Assembly: GCA_964484765.1 (NCBI GenBank)
Contig: CAZAGI010000038.1
Span: forward strand, 1 to 64,000
DNA length: 64,000 nt
Origin: DSVQ01 sp964484765
GTDB lineage: Bacteria > Planctomycetota > Planctomycetia > Planctomycetales > Planctomycetaceae
Reading direction: 5' to 3'
Under the pieces are notes generated by a model that had not been told where the DNA came from, ran no database searches, and saw nothing but the letters and a program-made list of their open reading frames with translations. This document shows positions 33,753 through 41,614 of this stretch, piece after piece. How positions within the stretch are numbered: the stretch's first letter is position 1; every line of letters starts with the position of its first letter. The translations under genes and the position numbers were made by a program.

Positions 33753-35078
33753 ATGTTGCATCTCGGGTGGGGAACGCAGAGGAATTGCGCGGGGATCAGC
33801 CGCCGGGCGATGTTGCAGGCCGGCGGCGCGAGTCTGCTCGGACTGACACTCGGCGATTTGCACCGCCAACCTGTCGCGGCTGCAACGTCGGCGGTGCAGA
33901 AGAACTGCATCTTCATCTGGCTCTCCGGCGGTCCCAGTCAGTTTGAAACCTTCGATCCGAAACCACATGCCATTGATGCGGTGCGCGGTCCGTACGGAGC
34001 GATTCCGACGAATGTTGTGGGGACACAGTTCTGCGAATTATTACCGCAACTCGCCCGACGGGCTGATCAACTCGCGGTCATCCGCTCGTTAACGCACAAC
34101 AATTTTGGCCACGATTCCGTGGCGATGGCATCGGGATTCGACGGCCAGAAGACTTCGTTTGGAGCCGTCGTCACGAAGCTGCGGCCGTCGCGCGGGACGA
34201 TGCCGCCTTATGTGCATCTCGGGTCGTATCGCGGCAACGGCACCATCGAACAGACCGGCCTCGATCACGTCGGCGGCGGCGACTTTGGTCCCGCGCTCGA
34301 ACCACTGGTCATTCGTGACCCGCAAGGCAAGTCGGTCAACCTTTCGGAATTTGCACTGGCAGCCGATGTTCCCGCCGAGCGGCTGAACCAACGTACTGAA
34401 TTACTCGGTTCGATCGATCGCCTGCGGAAGTCAGTCGAGACCGGTCGCACTCTCGGCGAGATGACGCAGAACTATCAGCGGGCCGTCGATGTGCTCACGT
34501 CGACACAGGTCCGCGATGCCTTCGATGTGAAGCGCGAACCGGACAAGCTGCGGATGCAGTATGGGGCGAACTTTTTTGGCCAATCCTGTCTGCTGGCCCG
34601 CCGACTTGTCGAAGCCGGAACGCGGTTCGTGCAGATTAAGTGGTACGACTGCATCGCCTTCGATGCGTGGGATGTCCACGGGGCGGAACTCCCGGGCATG
34701 TCACGGATGGAACAGCAACTCTGCCCGCGCTTCGATCAGGGTCTGTCGGCACTCGTCGATGATCTGCAGCAGCGCGGATTGCTCGATTCCACGCTCGTTG
34801 TCGCCGTCGGCGAGTTCGGACGCACGCCGAACATCAACAAGTTCGGTGCCCGCGATCACTGGGCCCACACCTTCTCGGCGGTGATGGCTGGTGGCGGCGC
34901 TCCTGGCGGAACTGTGATCGGCAGCAGCGACGCCAAAGGCGCCTTCCCTGCCAGCCGTCCGGTGAAGCCCGAGGAATTCGCCACCACGATTTATCATTGC
35001 CTCGGTCTCGACCCGGTCAACGATCTCCGCGTCCGCCCCTTCATCCGCGACGCCGTCCCGCTCGCCGAGTTCACCTGA
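33753..35078 (+). CDS. DUF1501 domain-containing exported protein
   Basis: A 441-residue DUF1501 protein, the fourth in the window and the only one directly followed by a non-DUF gene. The N-terminus has a twin-arginine motif (ISRRAMLQAGG, residues 16-26) followed by a hydrophobic segment. Blocks include CIFIWLSGGPSQFETFDPKP, CLLARRLVEAGTRFVQIKW, VGEFGRTPNIN and ARDHWAHTFSAVMAGGGAPGG. It lies after the second cytochrome/DUF1501 pair but across a 160-base repeat-containing gap, so it has its own start region. Its stop codon overlaps the start of the next gene by one base, implying translational coupling. Confidence 0.9.
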   Translation: MLHLGWGTQRNCAGISRRAMLQAGGASLLGLTLGDLHRQPVAAATSAVQKNCIFIWLSGGPSQFETFDPKPHAIDAVRGPYGAIPTNVVGTQFCELLPQLARRADQLAVIRSLTHNNFGHDSVAMASGFDGQKTSFGAVVTKLRPSRGTMPPYVHLGSYRGNGTIEQTGLDHVGGGDFGPALEPLVIRDPQGKSVNLSEFALAADVPAERLNQRTELLGSIDRLRKSVETGRTLGEMTQNYQRAVDVLTSTQVRDAFDVKREPDKLRMQYGANFFGQSCLLARRLVEAGTRFVQIKWYDCIAFDAWDVHGAELPGMSRMEQQLCPRFDQGLSALVDDLQQRGLLDSTLVVAVGEFGRTPNINKFGARDHWAHTFSAVMAGGGAPGGTVIGSSDAKGAFPASRPVKPEEFATTIYHCLGLDPVNDLRVRPFIRDAVPLAEFT

Positions 35079-36049
35079 TGTTGCTTCGTTATGCGCTGAT
35101 CCTCGCTTGCGGTTTCGCGTCCCGCGCCGAAGTCGCCAGCGCTGCCGAGCCCACGAAACTTCTGATCGCGTTTGCGTCCTACAAAGACCGCCCCCAAAGC
35201 CCGCAACTCTTCTTCTACGAACACGACGGCATCGGTTCGGGCAAACTCATCACCGGCGTCCCCGCGGTCGCGAAGCGGAGCGACCACCATCCGTGTTTCT
35301 CCGGCGATGGTCGGCTCTGTGCGTTCGCGTCGGAGGCCGAAGGGCAACCGTGTACGATTCAGGTGTTCGACCGCGTCGAGAACAAACTGCTGGAGTTGCC
35401 AACACTGAACGATACGCCCAACATGCAGGCCGGGCCGACACTCTCGCTCGACGGTCGCACACTGATCGCCGAAGCCTGGTCGCGGCCGCAGTTCACTGGC
35501 CGGTGGGATCTTCTCCAGTACGATCTCGCGCGGAAAGAGACTTCCAATTTGCCGCGCGTGAATCTCGCCAGAGGAGATGAACGCCACCCAGCGATTAGTG
35601 GCGATGGCCGGTTGCTGGCGTTTGTGTCGAATCAATCTGGCAACGGCCCGACCGATATCGCCCTGGTGACTTGGCCCGGTGGCGATGTTGTCGATCTGCC
35701 GGGCGTGAACTCAGACGCCAACGACACCGAACCGTGGCTCGATGCGACGGGAAGGCTGTTGGCGTTTGCGTCCGATCGCCCCGGCGGTGAAGGCGGGCGC
35801 GACATTTTTCTGTATGACCGCGATACCCGCGCATTTCTACCGTTACCGGGAGTGAACACATCGGGACAGGAACAATCGCCCGCCCTCAGTCCCGACGGCC
35901 GCTTTCTGATGTTCGTCTCCGAACGCCTCGATGGGGCCGGCGAACGTGATGTGCTGTTATATGATCTGTCGCACAAAAAAATATTACCGCTACCGGGGTT
36001 GAATTCCCCGCGCGATGATTTTGATCCGTGTGTCATTGTGGTGAAATGA
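35078..36049 (+). CDS. TolB-like PD40 beta-propeller exported protein
   Basis: A 323-residue exported protein with five visible PD40 (WD40-like) repeats: HHPCFSGDGRLCAFAS, TLSLDGRTLIAEA, HPAISGDGRLLAFVS, DATGRLLAFASDRPGG and SPALSPDGRFLMFVSER. These form a TolB-like propeller. The first 22 residues look like a signal peptide ending at ASA|AE; its codons coincide with a copy of the GCGGTTTCGCG repeat (35105-35127). The ATG at 35078 overlaps the previous stop codon by one base (TGATG). Such propellers usually bind other proteins; pairing with a DUF1501 gene suggests a joint periplasmic role, which is inference. Confidence 0.82.
   Translation: MLLRYALILACGFASRAEVASAAEPTKLLIAFASYKDRPQSPQLFFYEHDGIGSGKLITGVPAVAKRSDHHPCFSGDGRLCAFASEAEGQPCTIQVFDRVENKLLELPTLNDTPNMQAGPTLSLDGRTLIAEAWSRPQFTGRWDLLQYDLARKETSNLPRVNLARGDERHPAISGDGRLLAFVSNQSGNGPTDIALVTWPGGDVVDLPGVNSDANDTEPWLDATGRLLAFASDRPGGEGGRDIFLYDRDTRAFLPLPGVNTSGQEQSPALSPDGRFLMFVSERLDGAGERDVLLYDLSHKKILPLPGLNSPRDDFDPCVIVVK
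35105..35127. repeat. GCGGTTTCGCGTCCCGCG repeat inside a signal-peptide coding region
   Basis: The sequence cgcttgcggtttcgcgtccc is the same repeat as the intergenic copies at 26011 and 33614-33667, but here it lies within codons 10-17 of the PD40 protein (ACGFASRA). Confidence 0.55.
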
Positions 36050-36062
36050 AGGATTGCGACCG

Positions 36063-36584
36063 ATGCCGTATGTCATGGTGGACATTGAATCCGACGGGCC
36101 GATCCCCGGCGATTACTCGATGATCTGCTTCGGGGCCGTCATCGTGGAACCGGGCTTGCAGCGCAGCTTCTATGGGCAGCTCAAACCGATCTCGGAGAAG
36201 TTCATCCCCGATGCTTTAGCCGTCAGCGGATTCAGCCGCGAACAGGCTTTGGCCTTCGAAGAACCGAAGGCCGTGATGGAATCCTTTCGCGACTGGCTGA
36301 GCCGGGAATGCAAAGGCCGGATAATGTTTATTTCCGATAACAACGGCTTCGACTGGCAATTCATCAACTGGTACTTCCATCATTTTCTCGGAAGCAACCC
36401 CTTCGGTTTCAGTTCGACGAATCTCGGTTCGCTCTACAAAGGGTTGGCGAAAGACACCTTCGTGAACTTCAAGCACCTGCGCAAGACCAAGCACACGCAC
36501 CACCCCGTCGACGATGCCCGCGGCAACGCCGAGGCATTACTGACGATGAAAGAACAGATGGGGTTGAAGATCAGCCTCGAGTAG
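36063..36584 (+). CDS. DEDD-family 3'-5' exonuclease-like protein
   Basis: A 173-residue protein of the DnaQ-like exonuclease superfamily. The first motif is MVDIES (D7 and E9), the middle aspartate is D97 in NGFDWQF, and the third motif is HHPVDDARGNAEA (His 146/147 and D151), giving a DEDDh active site for two-metal hydrolysis of single-stranded RNA or DNA ends. It is too short to carry further domains. The ATG at 36063 is chosen over an upstream TTG because it starts right before the first strand and has AAGGA about nine bases upstream. It follows the PD40 gene by 13 bases and may be co-transcribed, although a functional link is not apparent. Confidence 0.85.
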   Translation: MPYVMVDIESDGPIPGDYSMICFGAVIVEPGLQRSFYGQLKPISEKFIPDALAVSGFSREQALAFEEPKAVMESFRDWLSRECKGRIMFISDNNGFDWQFINWYFHHFLGSNPFGFSSTNLGSLYKGLAKDTFVNFKHLRKTKHTHHPVDDARGNAEALLTMKEQMGLKISLE

Positions 36585-36601
36585 GGTGGAGGTGGGCGTC
36601 G

Positions 36602-37042
36602 ATGAAAACGAAACTTACGATCCGCAATTGTGAATCGACATTTCGCTTCCAGTGTCCGAAACTCTGGAACGAGTTATCTCCGACTGCGGTGAATGACGTT
36701 CGGCATTGCGCTTTCTGCGATCGCAACGTGTACTTCTGCAAGACAGATGAGGAGACCATCGAACACGCGAAAGCTGGTCATTGCATCGCCCGTGAGTTGC
36801 CCGACGAAAAGCATCTTCCGCATGTGTATATCGGGCAACCCAAGGATGTGCCCGTTCCGACACCAGAACAAGCGGAAGCCGGGAAGTGGTTCGGAAGAGA
36901 ACGGGCGATCGACGATTCGATCAAGAACGCTGATGCCGATCGCGCTTGCCCAAAGTGCAACTACCCGGCGCCTCGCTGGCGGGTAACATGCCGCGTTTGC
37001 GGTTTCGAGATGGGTCGGCAACTGGAGAGCAGCGGCGGCTAA
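36602..37042 (+). CDS. hypothetical cysteine-rich zinc-ribbon protein
   Basis: A 146-residue soluble protein of unknown function with two cysteine clusters. The N-terminal one (C18 in FQCPKLW; C36, C39, C46, then C61 in AGHC) matches a pattern that I have seen in small bacterial proteins of the form FxCPKxW. The C-terminal one (C116-x2-C119 and C130-x2-C133) is a zinc ribbon. The start has a strong GGAGG about nine bases upstream. It begins 17 bases after the exonuclease gene and may be in its operon. The metal is presumably structural zinc. Confidence 0.68.
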   Translation: MKTKLTIRNCESTFRFQCPKLWNELSPTAVNDVRHCAFCDRNVYFCKTDEETIEHAKAGHCIARELPDEKHLPHVYIGQPKDVPVPTPEQAEAGKWFGRERAIDDSIKNADADRACPKCNYPAPRWRVTCRVCGFEMGRQLESSGG

Positions 37043-37077
37043 CAAGTCGCTGCTGCAGACTGGGGCCGCGCGGATAC

Positions 37078-37105
37078 CACTGGCGAATGTACTCGTTCGC
37101 CAGTG
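37078..37105. repeat. CACTGGCGAA hairpin
   Basis: Perfect 10-base arms cactggcgaa (37078-37087) and ttcgccagtg (37096-37105), with an eight-base loop. The same CACTGGCG core occurs in the longer fold-back element at 4530-4655. It lies between convergent genes and could terminate transcription. Confidence 0.6.
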
Positions 37106-37186
37106 TGATAGATGGGGCAGTCCGCGTTCTGCCTCATCGCACTGGCAGCCGAGTACGACCGCCAATGGCACCCTCCGTCGAGACAC

Positions 37187-38518
37187 TTACTCGCGGGTGG
37201 GAACAATCACGCCGTTGAGCAGTTTGACATTCGTGTCCGCGCCATTGAGTCGCCAGACTTGCTTGCGCGGCAAGCGGCAGGTGATCGTCACGCGGGAGTC
37301 GGTGTATTCGCGGTTCGAGACTTCCGCATGTTCGGCGAGATACGCGAAAAGTTTGCCATTGCCGACGGACGTTTCGATTTCCGCTTCCACGAAACCTTCG
37401 GCGAGTTGTTCCGCGACGAGGGCAGCGAGGCGGTCGAGACCTTGCCCCGTTACCGCGCTGACGGATGCCGCGTGGGCGTACTTCGCGCGAAGCACGTCGA
37501 TCACTTCGCGGTCTTCAACGCGGTCGGCTTTGTTAAGGACGAGAATGTAGTTGTGAATTTCGACGCCGATCTCCGCGAGCACTTGTTCGACGGTCGCGAC
37601 CTGCTGCTCGGCTTCGGGATTGCTAGCGTCGACGACGTGCAAGAGCACATCGGCTTGGCGGGCTTCTTCCAGCGTCGATTTGAACGACGCCACCAGTGAG
37701 TGCGGCAGGTCGCGGACGAAACCGACGGTGTCACTGAGGAGCACGTCGCCCCAACCGGGGATCGCCCATTTGCGCGTGCGGGTGTCGAGCGTCGCGAACA
37801 ACTGATCGGCGATGTAGACATCCGCGCCGGTCAGGGCTTTCATCAGCGTGCTCTTGCCGGCGTTGGTGTAACCGACGAGCGACACCAGCGCGTGCGATTC
37901 GCGCTGCCGGACCATCCGTTCACGACGGATTTCGACCTCGGCGAGACGTTCTTTCAATTCGGTGATGCGCAGGTCGATCAACCGGCGGTCGGTTTCGATC
38001 TGCTTTTCACCAGGACCGCGACTGGCCCCGATGCCGCCGTCGATGCGCTCCAAGTGGGTCCACATCCGCTTCAAGCGAGTGCGGGTGTACTGCAGCTGCG
38101 CGAGTTCCACCTGCAGCTTCGCCTCGTGGGTCCGCGCGTGCGTGGCGAAGATGTCGAGGATCAGTTCGCTGCGGTCGACGATGATCCGCCCGGTGTGCTG
38201 TTCCAGATTGCGGCCCTGCGACGGGCTGAGATTGTTGTCGAAGATGACCAGTTCGGCCCCGGTCGCTTCGACGAGATCCTTCAGCTCATTCATCTTCCCT
38301 TTGCCGAGGCACGTGCCCGGATGCGGCCGCTCGCGGTTCTGGACGAGTTCGCCAACGACATTCACGCCGGCGGTTTTGACCAGCCCCTTGAGTTCGTCGA
38401 GGGCATGCTCTTTGGTGAGCTGGCGGTTGGGATCGGGGACCGCCACGAGCACCGCGGTGCGATGCTGGACCTTCAGTTCGTCACGAATGGGTTCGCCCAA
38501 GGATGCAGATCTCGCCAA
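37187..38518 (-). CDS. hflX: GTPase HflX
   Basis: A 443-residue ribosome-associated GTPase that splits stalled or hibernating ribosomes. The N-terminal domain ends in the HflX hallmark GGIGASRGPGEKQIETDRR (residues 161-179). The G domain follows with G1 GYTNAGKS (216-223), the switch DTVGF (263-267) and G4 NKAD (329-332). A short C-terminal domain is present. The only in-frame start before the conserved N-terminal strand (TAVLVAVPDPN) is a TTG at 38518 with a poor ribosome binding site, so the true start may differ. It is convergent with the zinc-ribbon gene and appears to stand alone. Confidence 0.93.
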   Translation of the reverse strand: MARSASLGEPIRDELKVQHRTAVLVAVPDPNRQLTKEHALDELKGLVKTAGVNVVGELVQNRERPHPGTCLGKGKMNELKDLVEATGAELVIFDNNLSPSQGRNLEQHTGRIIVDRSELILDIFATHARTHEAKLQVELAQLQYTRTRLKRMWTHLERIDGGIGASRGPGEKQIETDRRLIDLRITELKERLAEVEIRRERMVRQRESHALVSLVGYTNAGKSTLMKALTGADVYIADQLFATLDTRTRKWAIPGWGDVLLSDTVGFVRDLPHSLVASFKSTLEEARQADVLLHVVDASNPEAEQQVATVEQVLAEIGVEIHNYILVLNKADRVEDREVIDVLRAKYAHAASVSAVTGQGLDRLAALVAEQLAEGFVEAEIETSVGNGKLFAYLAEHAEVSNREYTDSRVTITCRLPRKQVWRLNGADTNVKLLNGVIVPTRE

Positions 38519-38761
38519 GGAAGGGACAATAGGAAAGTTGCGTTACCGATTTCTACGCGGCGGCAAGCCAGTCGACAAGCCCGATTGTCCCGGATGGGCC
38601 GCCGTTTGGCGAGCGAATGGAGACGGAAAGGGCTGGCAAGGTTCGCAACGATGCCAAAAATCGATTGTGTTGTGCGCGGGTCTCCCGACAGCGGGGGAGA
38701 AGGTGGCCGAAGCAATTCGTGTCGGTTGTGAGAGGTTGACAACGGCTCTATCGTATCCGGT

Positions 38762-39148
38762 ATGGATGATAACCCACTCATCGACGGCAAGCACTGTCCC
38801 GAGTGTCAGCACGACATCGGCGTCTGGCCGGTGCTTTCTGCGGGGTTGCCGAATCGGATCTGGTGCCCGCATTGCAAGACGAGGTTGGCGTATCGACTTA
38901 CCTGGTCTGATCTCGCGATTCTGGTCTGGGTTGCTGTTCTTGCCTGTGCAATTTGCCTGTCGATTGCAAATGTTTTGAAACCGCGCGCTCTATTTTCCAA
39001 CGACGTAATCGTGAATGAGTTTCTCGTCGCAATCTGTTTGTTTTTGGGCTTGGTAGTCCTGTCTTGGATTCCGGTGGAACTTCTCATGATCCGACATTTG
39101 CGGAAACGCGGACGTTTGCAACGATATCCACAACAACCGATGGATTAA
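38762..39148 (+). CDS. hypothetical zinc-ribbon membrane protein
   Basis: A 128-residue protein with an N-terminal zinc ribbon (C12-x2-C15 and C35-x2-C38, CPEC/CPHC) and two transmembrane helices (about residues 49-69 and 86-108), ending in a basic tail. It resembles small bacterial proteins with a cytoplasmic ribbon and membrane hairpin, whose role is unknown. It lies upstream of hpnH, 89 bases before that start, and is divergent from hflX. No clear Shine-Dalgarno sequence is seen. Confidence 0.6.
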   Translation: MDDNPLIDGKHCPECQHDIGVWPVLSAGLPNRIWCPHCKTRLAYRLTWSDLAILVWVAVLACAICLSIANVLKPRALFSNDVIVNEFLVAICLFLGLVVLSWIPVELLMIRHLRKRGRLQRYPQQPMD

Positions 39149-39237
39149 CTTCCAGCGAACTTGGGCCTGATCTTTTCGGCGGAATCTGCTACACCAGATG
39201 GGCTTTTCGGAACGAAAATCAGCCAAGGAGTGGACGG

Positions 39238-40347
39238 ATGGGGGTGCCCCTGTCGCAGATGTGGACGGTTGCCAAGTATGTCATCACGCAACGGTTGCGC
39301 AACAACAAGCGCTATCCGCTAGTGCTGATGCTCGAGCCGCTGTTCCGCTGCAATCTCGCCTGCTTCGGCTGTGGGAAGATTCAATACCCCGCGGACATCC
39401 TCAAGCAGAATCTCACGCCCGAACAATGTTTCAATGCGGCCGAGGAATGCGGAGCACCGATCGTCTCCATTCCTGGCGGCGAACCGTTGCTGCATCCGCA
39501 GATTGAGGAAATCGTCGCCGGTCTGGTGGCGCGGAAGAAGTACGTCTATCTCTGCACCAACGCGATTCTGCTCGAAAAGCACATCGACAAATTCAAACCG
39601 TCGAAATACCTGACGTTCTCGATTCATCTTGATGGCCCGAAGGAAGAACACGATTTCGCCGTGTGTCGGGAAGGGATTTATGACATCGCCATCTCGGCGA
39701 TCAAGGTGGCCATCGCGAAGGGCTTCCGCGTCACCACGAACACGACGTGTTACAACAACGCCGATCCGAAGGCGATCCGCGAAATGTTCGACACGCTGAT
39801 GGATCTCGGCGTCGAAGGGATGATGTTGTCGCCGGGGTATCCGTACGAAAAAGCCCCGACGCAGGAGATGTTCCTGCAGACGAAGCAGACGATCAACCTC
39901 TTCCAGCGGATGCTCGCCGAGGGCAAACGCCGGTGGCGGTTCAATCTGTCGCCGTTGTTCATGGAGTTCCTGCAGGGACACTGGAACCTCGAGTGCACGC
40001 CGTGGGGCAGCCCGGCGTACAACCTCTTCGGGTGGCAGAAGCCGTGCTATCTGCTTCAGGAAGGTCACGCGGCGACGTTCCAGGAACTGCTCGACACCAC
40101 CGACTGGAGTCAGTACGGCCGCGCGAGTGGCAATCCGAAGTGTGCGAACTGCATGGTCCACTGCGGATATGAACCGACCGCGGTCGCCGAAACGTTCAAC
40201 TCGTGGAAAGGGTTCTGGCGAGTCACCCGGTTGACCGTGTTCGGCCCACCGAAGCGAAAAGCCCCAGCCCCGCTGGACGTTCCGCTGCCAGAAAGTCACG
40301 GCGATGACCGGGTTCGCTCGGTCCAACTGCCGGTGTTAACGCGGTAA
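39238..40347 (+). CDS. hpnH: adenosyl-hopene transferase HpnH
   Basis: A 369-residue radical-SAM enzyme that adds the adenosyl moiety to diploptene, the first step to C35 extended hopanoids. The cluster motif is C38-x3-C42-x2-C45 (CNLACFGCGK). Further blocks match HpnH: IVSIPGGEPLLH, YVYLCTNAILL, LTFSIHLDGPKEEHD, GVEGMMLSPGYPYEKAP and a C-terminal Cys group (CANCMVHCGYEP). The start is the ATG at 39238, with AAGGAG nine bases upstream; an in-frame extension to 39064 overlaps the previous gene and is unlikely. No other hopanoid gene is in the window, so any squalene-hopene cyclase must lie elsewhere. A perfect hairpin follows. Confidence 0.93.
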   Translation: MGVPLSQMWTVAKYVITQRLRNNKRYPLVLMLEPLFRCNLACFGCGKIQYPADILKQNLTPEQCFNAAEECGAPIVSIPGGEPLLHPQIEEIVAGLVARKKYVYLCTNAILLEKHIDKFKPSKYLTFSIHLDGPKEEHDFAVCREGIYDIAISAIKVAIAKGFRVTTNTTCYNNADPKAIREMFDTLMDLGVEGMMLSPGYPYEKAPTQEMFLQTKQTINLFQRMLAEGKRRWRFNLSPLFMEFLQGHWNLECTPWGSPAYNLFGWQKPCYLLQEGHAATFQELLDTTDWSQYGRASGNPKCANCMVHCGYEPTAVAETFNSWKGFWRVTRLTVFGPPKRKAPAPLDVPLPESHGDDRVRSVQLPVLTR

Positions 40348-40375
40348 AGCACGCTGATCGCTCAAGACCAAAGAA

Positions 40376-40410
40376 CGGCGTAAATCATTCTTAGAGAATG
40401 ATTTACGCCG
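40376..40410 (+). terminator. perfect 16-base hairpin after hpnH
   Basis: Arms cggcgtaaatcattct (40376-40391) and agaatgatttacgccg (40395-40410) pair perfectly with a three-base loop. No T-run follows, so it may be an mRNA-stabilising 3' end, a Rho-dependent site or a mobile palindrome rather than a classical terminator. Confidence 0.55.
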
Positions 40411-40530
40411 GATATGAAAGAAAATCGCCGCGGCGACTGTCCGATTTTTTTGATCTGGTACTGCCGTTGCTTCGTAGTATTCCTCTGTAGGTCCGCGTCG
40501 GCGGTCCGCGAATATTGACGGAGTGCAATC

Positions 40531-41559
40531 ATGCTGAATCACATGGCGAAAAACCTGTCCCGCATGGCTTTTGCCACGGGGTTGTGCCTGATGACGTGGG
40601 CGGTGTCCGCCGCCGAAATCCGGGACGATGCGAAACTCTTCAGCCCCGATGTCGTGGCCGCCGCGCGCGAAAAATTGAACGCGGCTGAGACCGCCGCCAA
40701 GCATGGCGTGACCATCGAAACGTACGCCACGTTGCCGCAAGGTCAGGCTGGCGATGTCGCGAAGATGTCTGCGGTTGAGAAAGGCCGGTTCTATTCTGAC
40801 TGGCTCAAGCAGCGGGCGAAACAGGCGCATGCGGAAGGAATCTTCGTCCTCATCACGAAAGAGCCCGGCCATGTGGAAGTCGGTGTCAGCGGGAAATTGC
40901 AGTCGGATGGATACACTGCGGCGAGCAAGAAGCAACTTGTCGACAACTTCCTTACCGCTTTCCGCGCGAAGGAATTCGATCGCGGTTTGACCAATGCGGT
41001 CTCGCAAATTGAAAAAGACTACGCCCAACTGAAACCGGTAGGCAACGTTTCGCGTCCCACGGCGAACGCTCCGGCACCCTTCCCGCAAACGACCCCGGCC
41101 CCGCAAGTGCAACAACCGCGGATTTCGTGGATGGCGATCGGACTGGTGATCGCTGCCGTCGTGATCGGACTGATGGTGCTTTCGTCGGTCATGCGGGGGA
41201 TGTCCGGCGGATCGGGAGGGTACGGACAAGGTCAATACGGCCCTCAAGGCTACGGGGGCGGATATGGTAACTATGGGGGCGGTGGATATGGCGGCGGTGG
41301 CGGTTTCGGCCGCGGTTTGATGGGTGGTTTGCTCGGCGGGATGGCCGGAAGCTGGCTGTATGACTCGTTCGGCCGCCACTCGGGTTCAGGCTCGGCCCAT
41401 GCGGGAGAGCCGCCGACCACGTCCACAGGAGGCGATTGGGGTCAACCGTCCTCATCCGATGACAGTTGGAGCACTTCCGGTGGCGATTTTGGCGGCGGTG
41501 GGGGCGACTTCGGTGGCGGAGGCGATTTCGGTGGTGGCGACAGCGGCGGCGATTTTTAG
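40531..41559 (+). CDS. TPM domain-containing protein with glycine-rich tail
   Basis: A 342-residue exported and membrane-anchored protein. A signal or anchor (residues 1-27) is followed by a TPM domain (about 30-165), with the expected start IRDDAKLFSPDVVAAAREKL and a GIFVLITKEPGHVEVGVSG strand. A transmembrane helix (about 190-212) leads to a low-complexity tail (220-342) built of GGYG, GGGG and GGDFGGGG units ending in GGDSGGDF. TPM proteins (YgcG-like, or Psb32 in plants) have phosphatase-type folds and roles in photosystem repair or envelope maintenance; the role here is unknown. GGAG lies about ten bases before the ATG. A good terminator follows. Confidence 0.85.
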   Translation: MLNHMAKNLSRMAFATGLCLMTWAVSAAEIRDDAKLFSPDVVAAAREKLNAAETAAKHGVTIETYATLPQGQAGDVAKMSAVEKGRFYSDWLKQRAKQAHAEGIFVLITKEPGHVEVGVSGKLQSDGYTAASKKQLVDNFLTAFRAKEFDRGLTNAVSQIEKDYAQLKPVGNVSRPTANAPAPFPQTTPAPQVQQPRISWMAIGLVIAAVVIGLMVLSSVMRGMSGGSGGYGQGQYGPQGYGGGYGNYGGGGYGGGGGFGRGLMGGLLGGMAGSWLYDSFGRHSGSGSAHAGEPPTTSTGGDWGQPSSSDDSWSTSGGDFGGGGGDFGGGGDFGGGDSGGDF

Positions 41560-41587
41560 TCCGCGCGCCATTTGACCGGCGGTTTCA

Positions 41588-41611
41588 CGCCCCGTGCAAC
41601 AACACGGGGCG
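41588..41611 (+). terminator. intrinsic terminator after TPM-domain gene
   Basis: Arms cgccccgtg (41588-41596) and cacggggcg (41603-41611), with a six-base loop, are followed directly by ttttcattt. It lies between convergent genes. The stem partly reuses the GCGGTTTCACGCCCCG repeat sequence. Confidence 0.75.
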
Positions 41612-41614
41612 TTT

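Noticed and set aside
37700..38731. 343-codon frame opposite hflX
   Set aside because: Antisense shadow of the HflX GTPase, whose motifs are unmistakable.
41216..41559. Repetitive GGC/GGT-rich DNA considered as a CRISPR or satellite
   Set aside because: It is the coding sequence of the glycine-rich tail of the TPM-domain protein; no spacers or constant repeat length.
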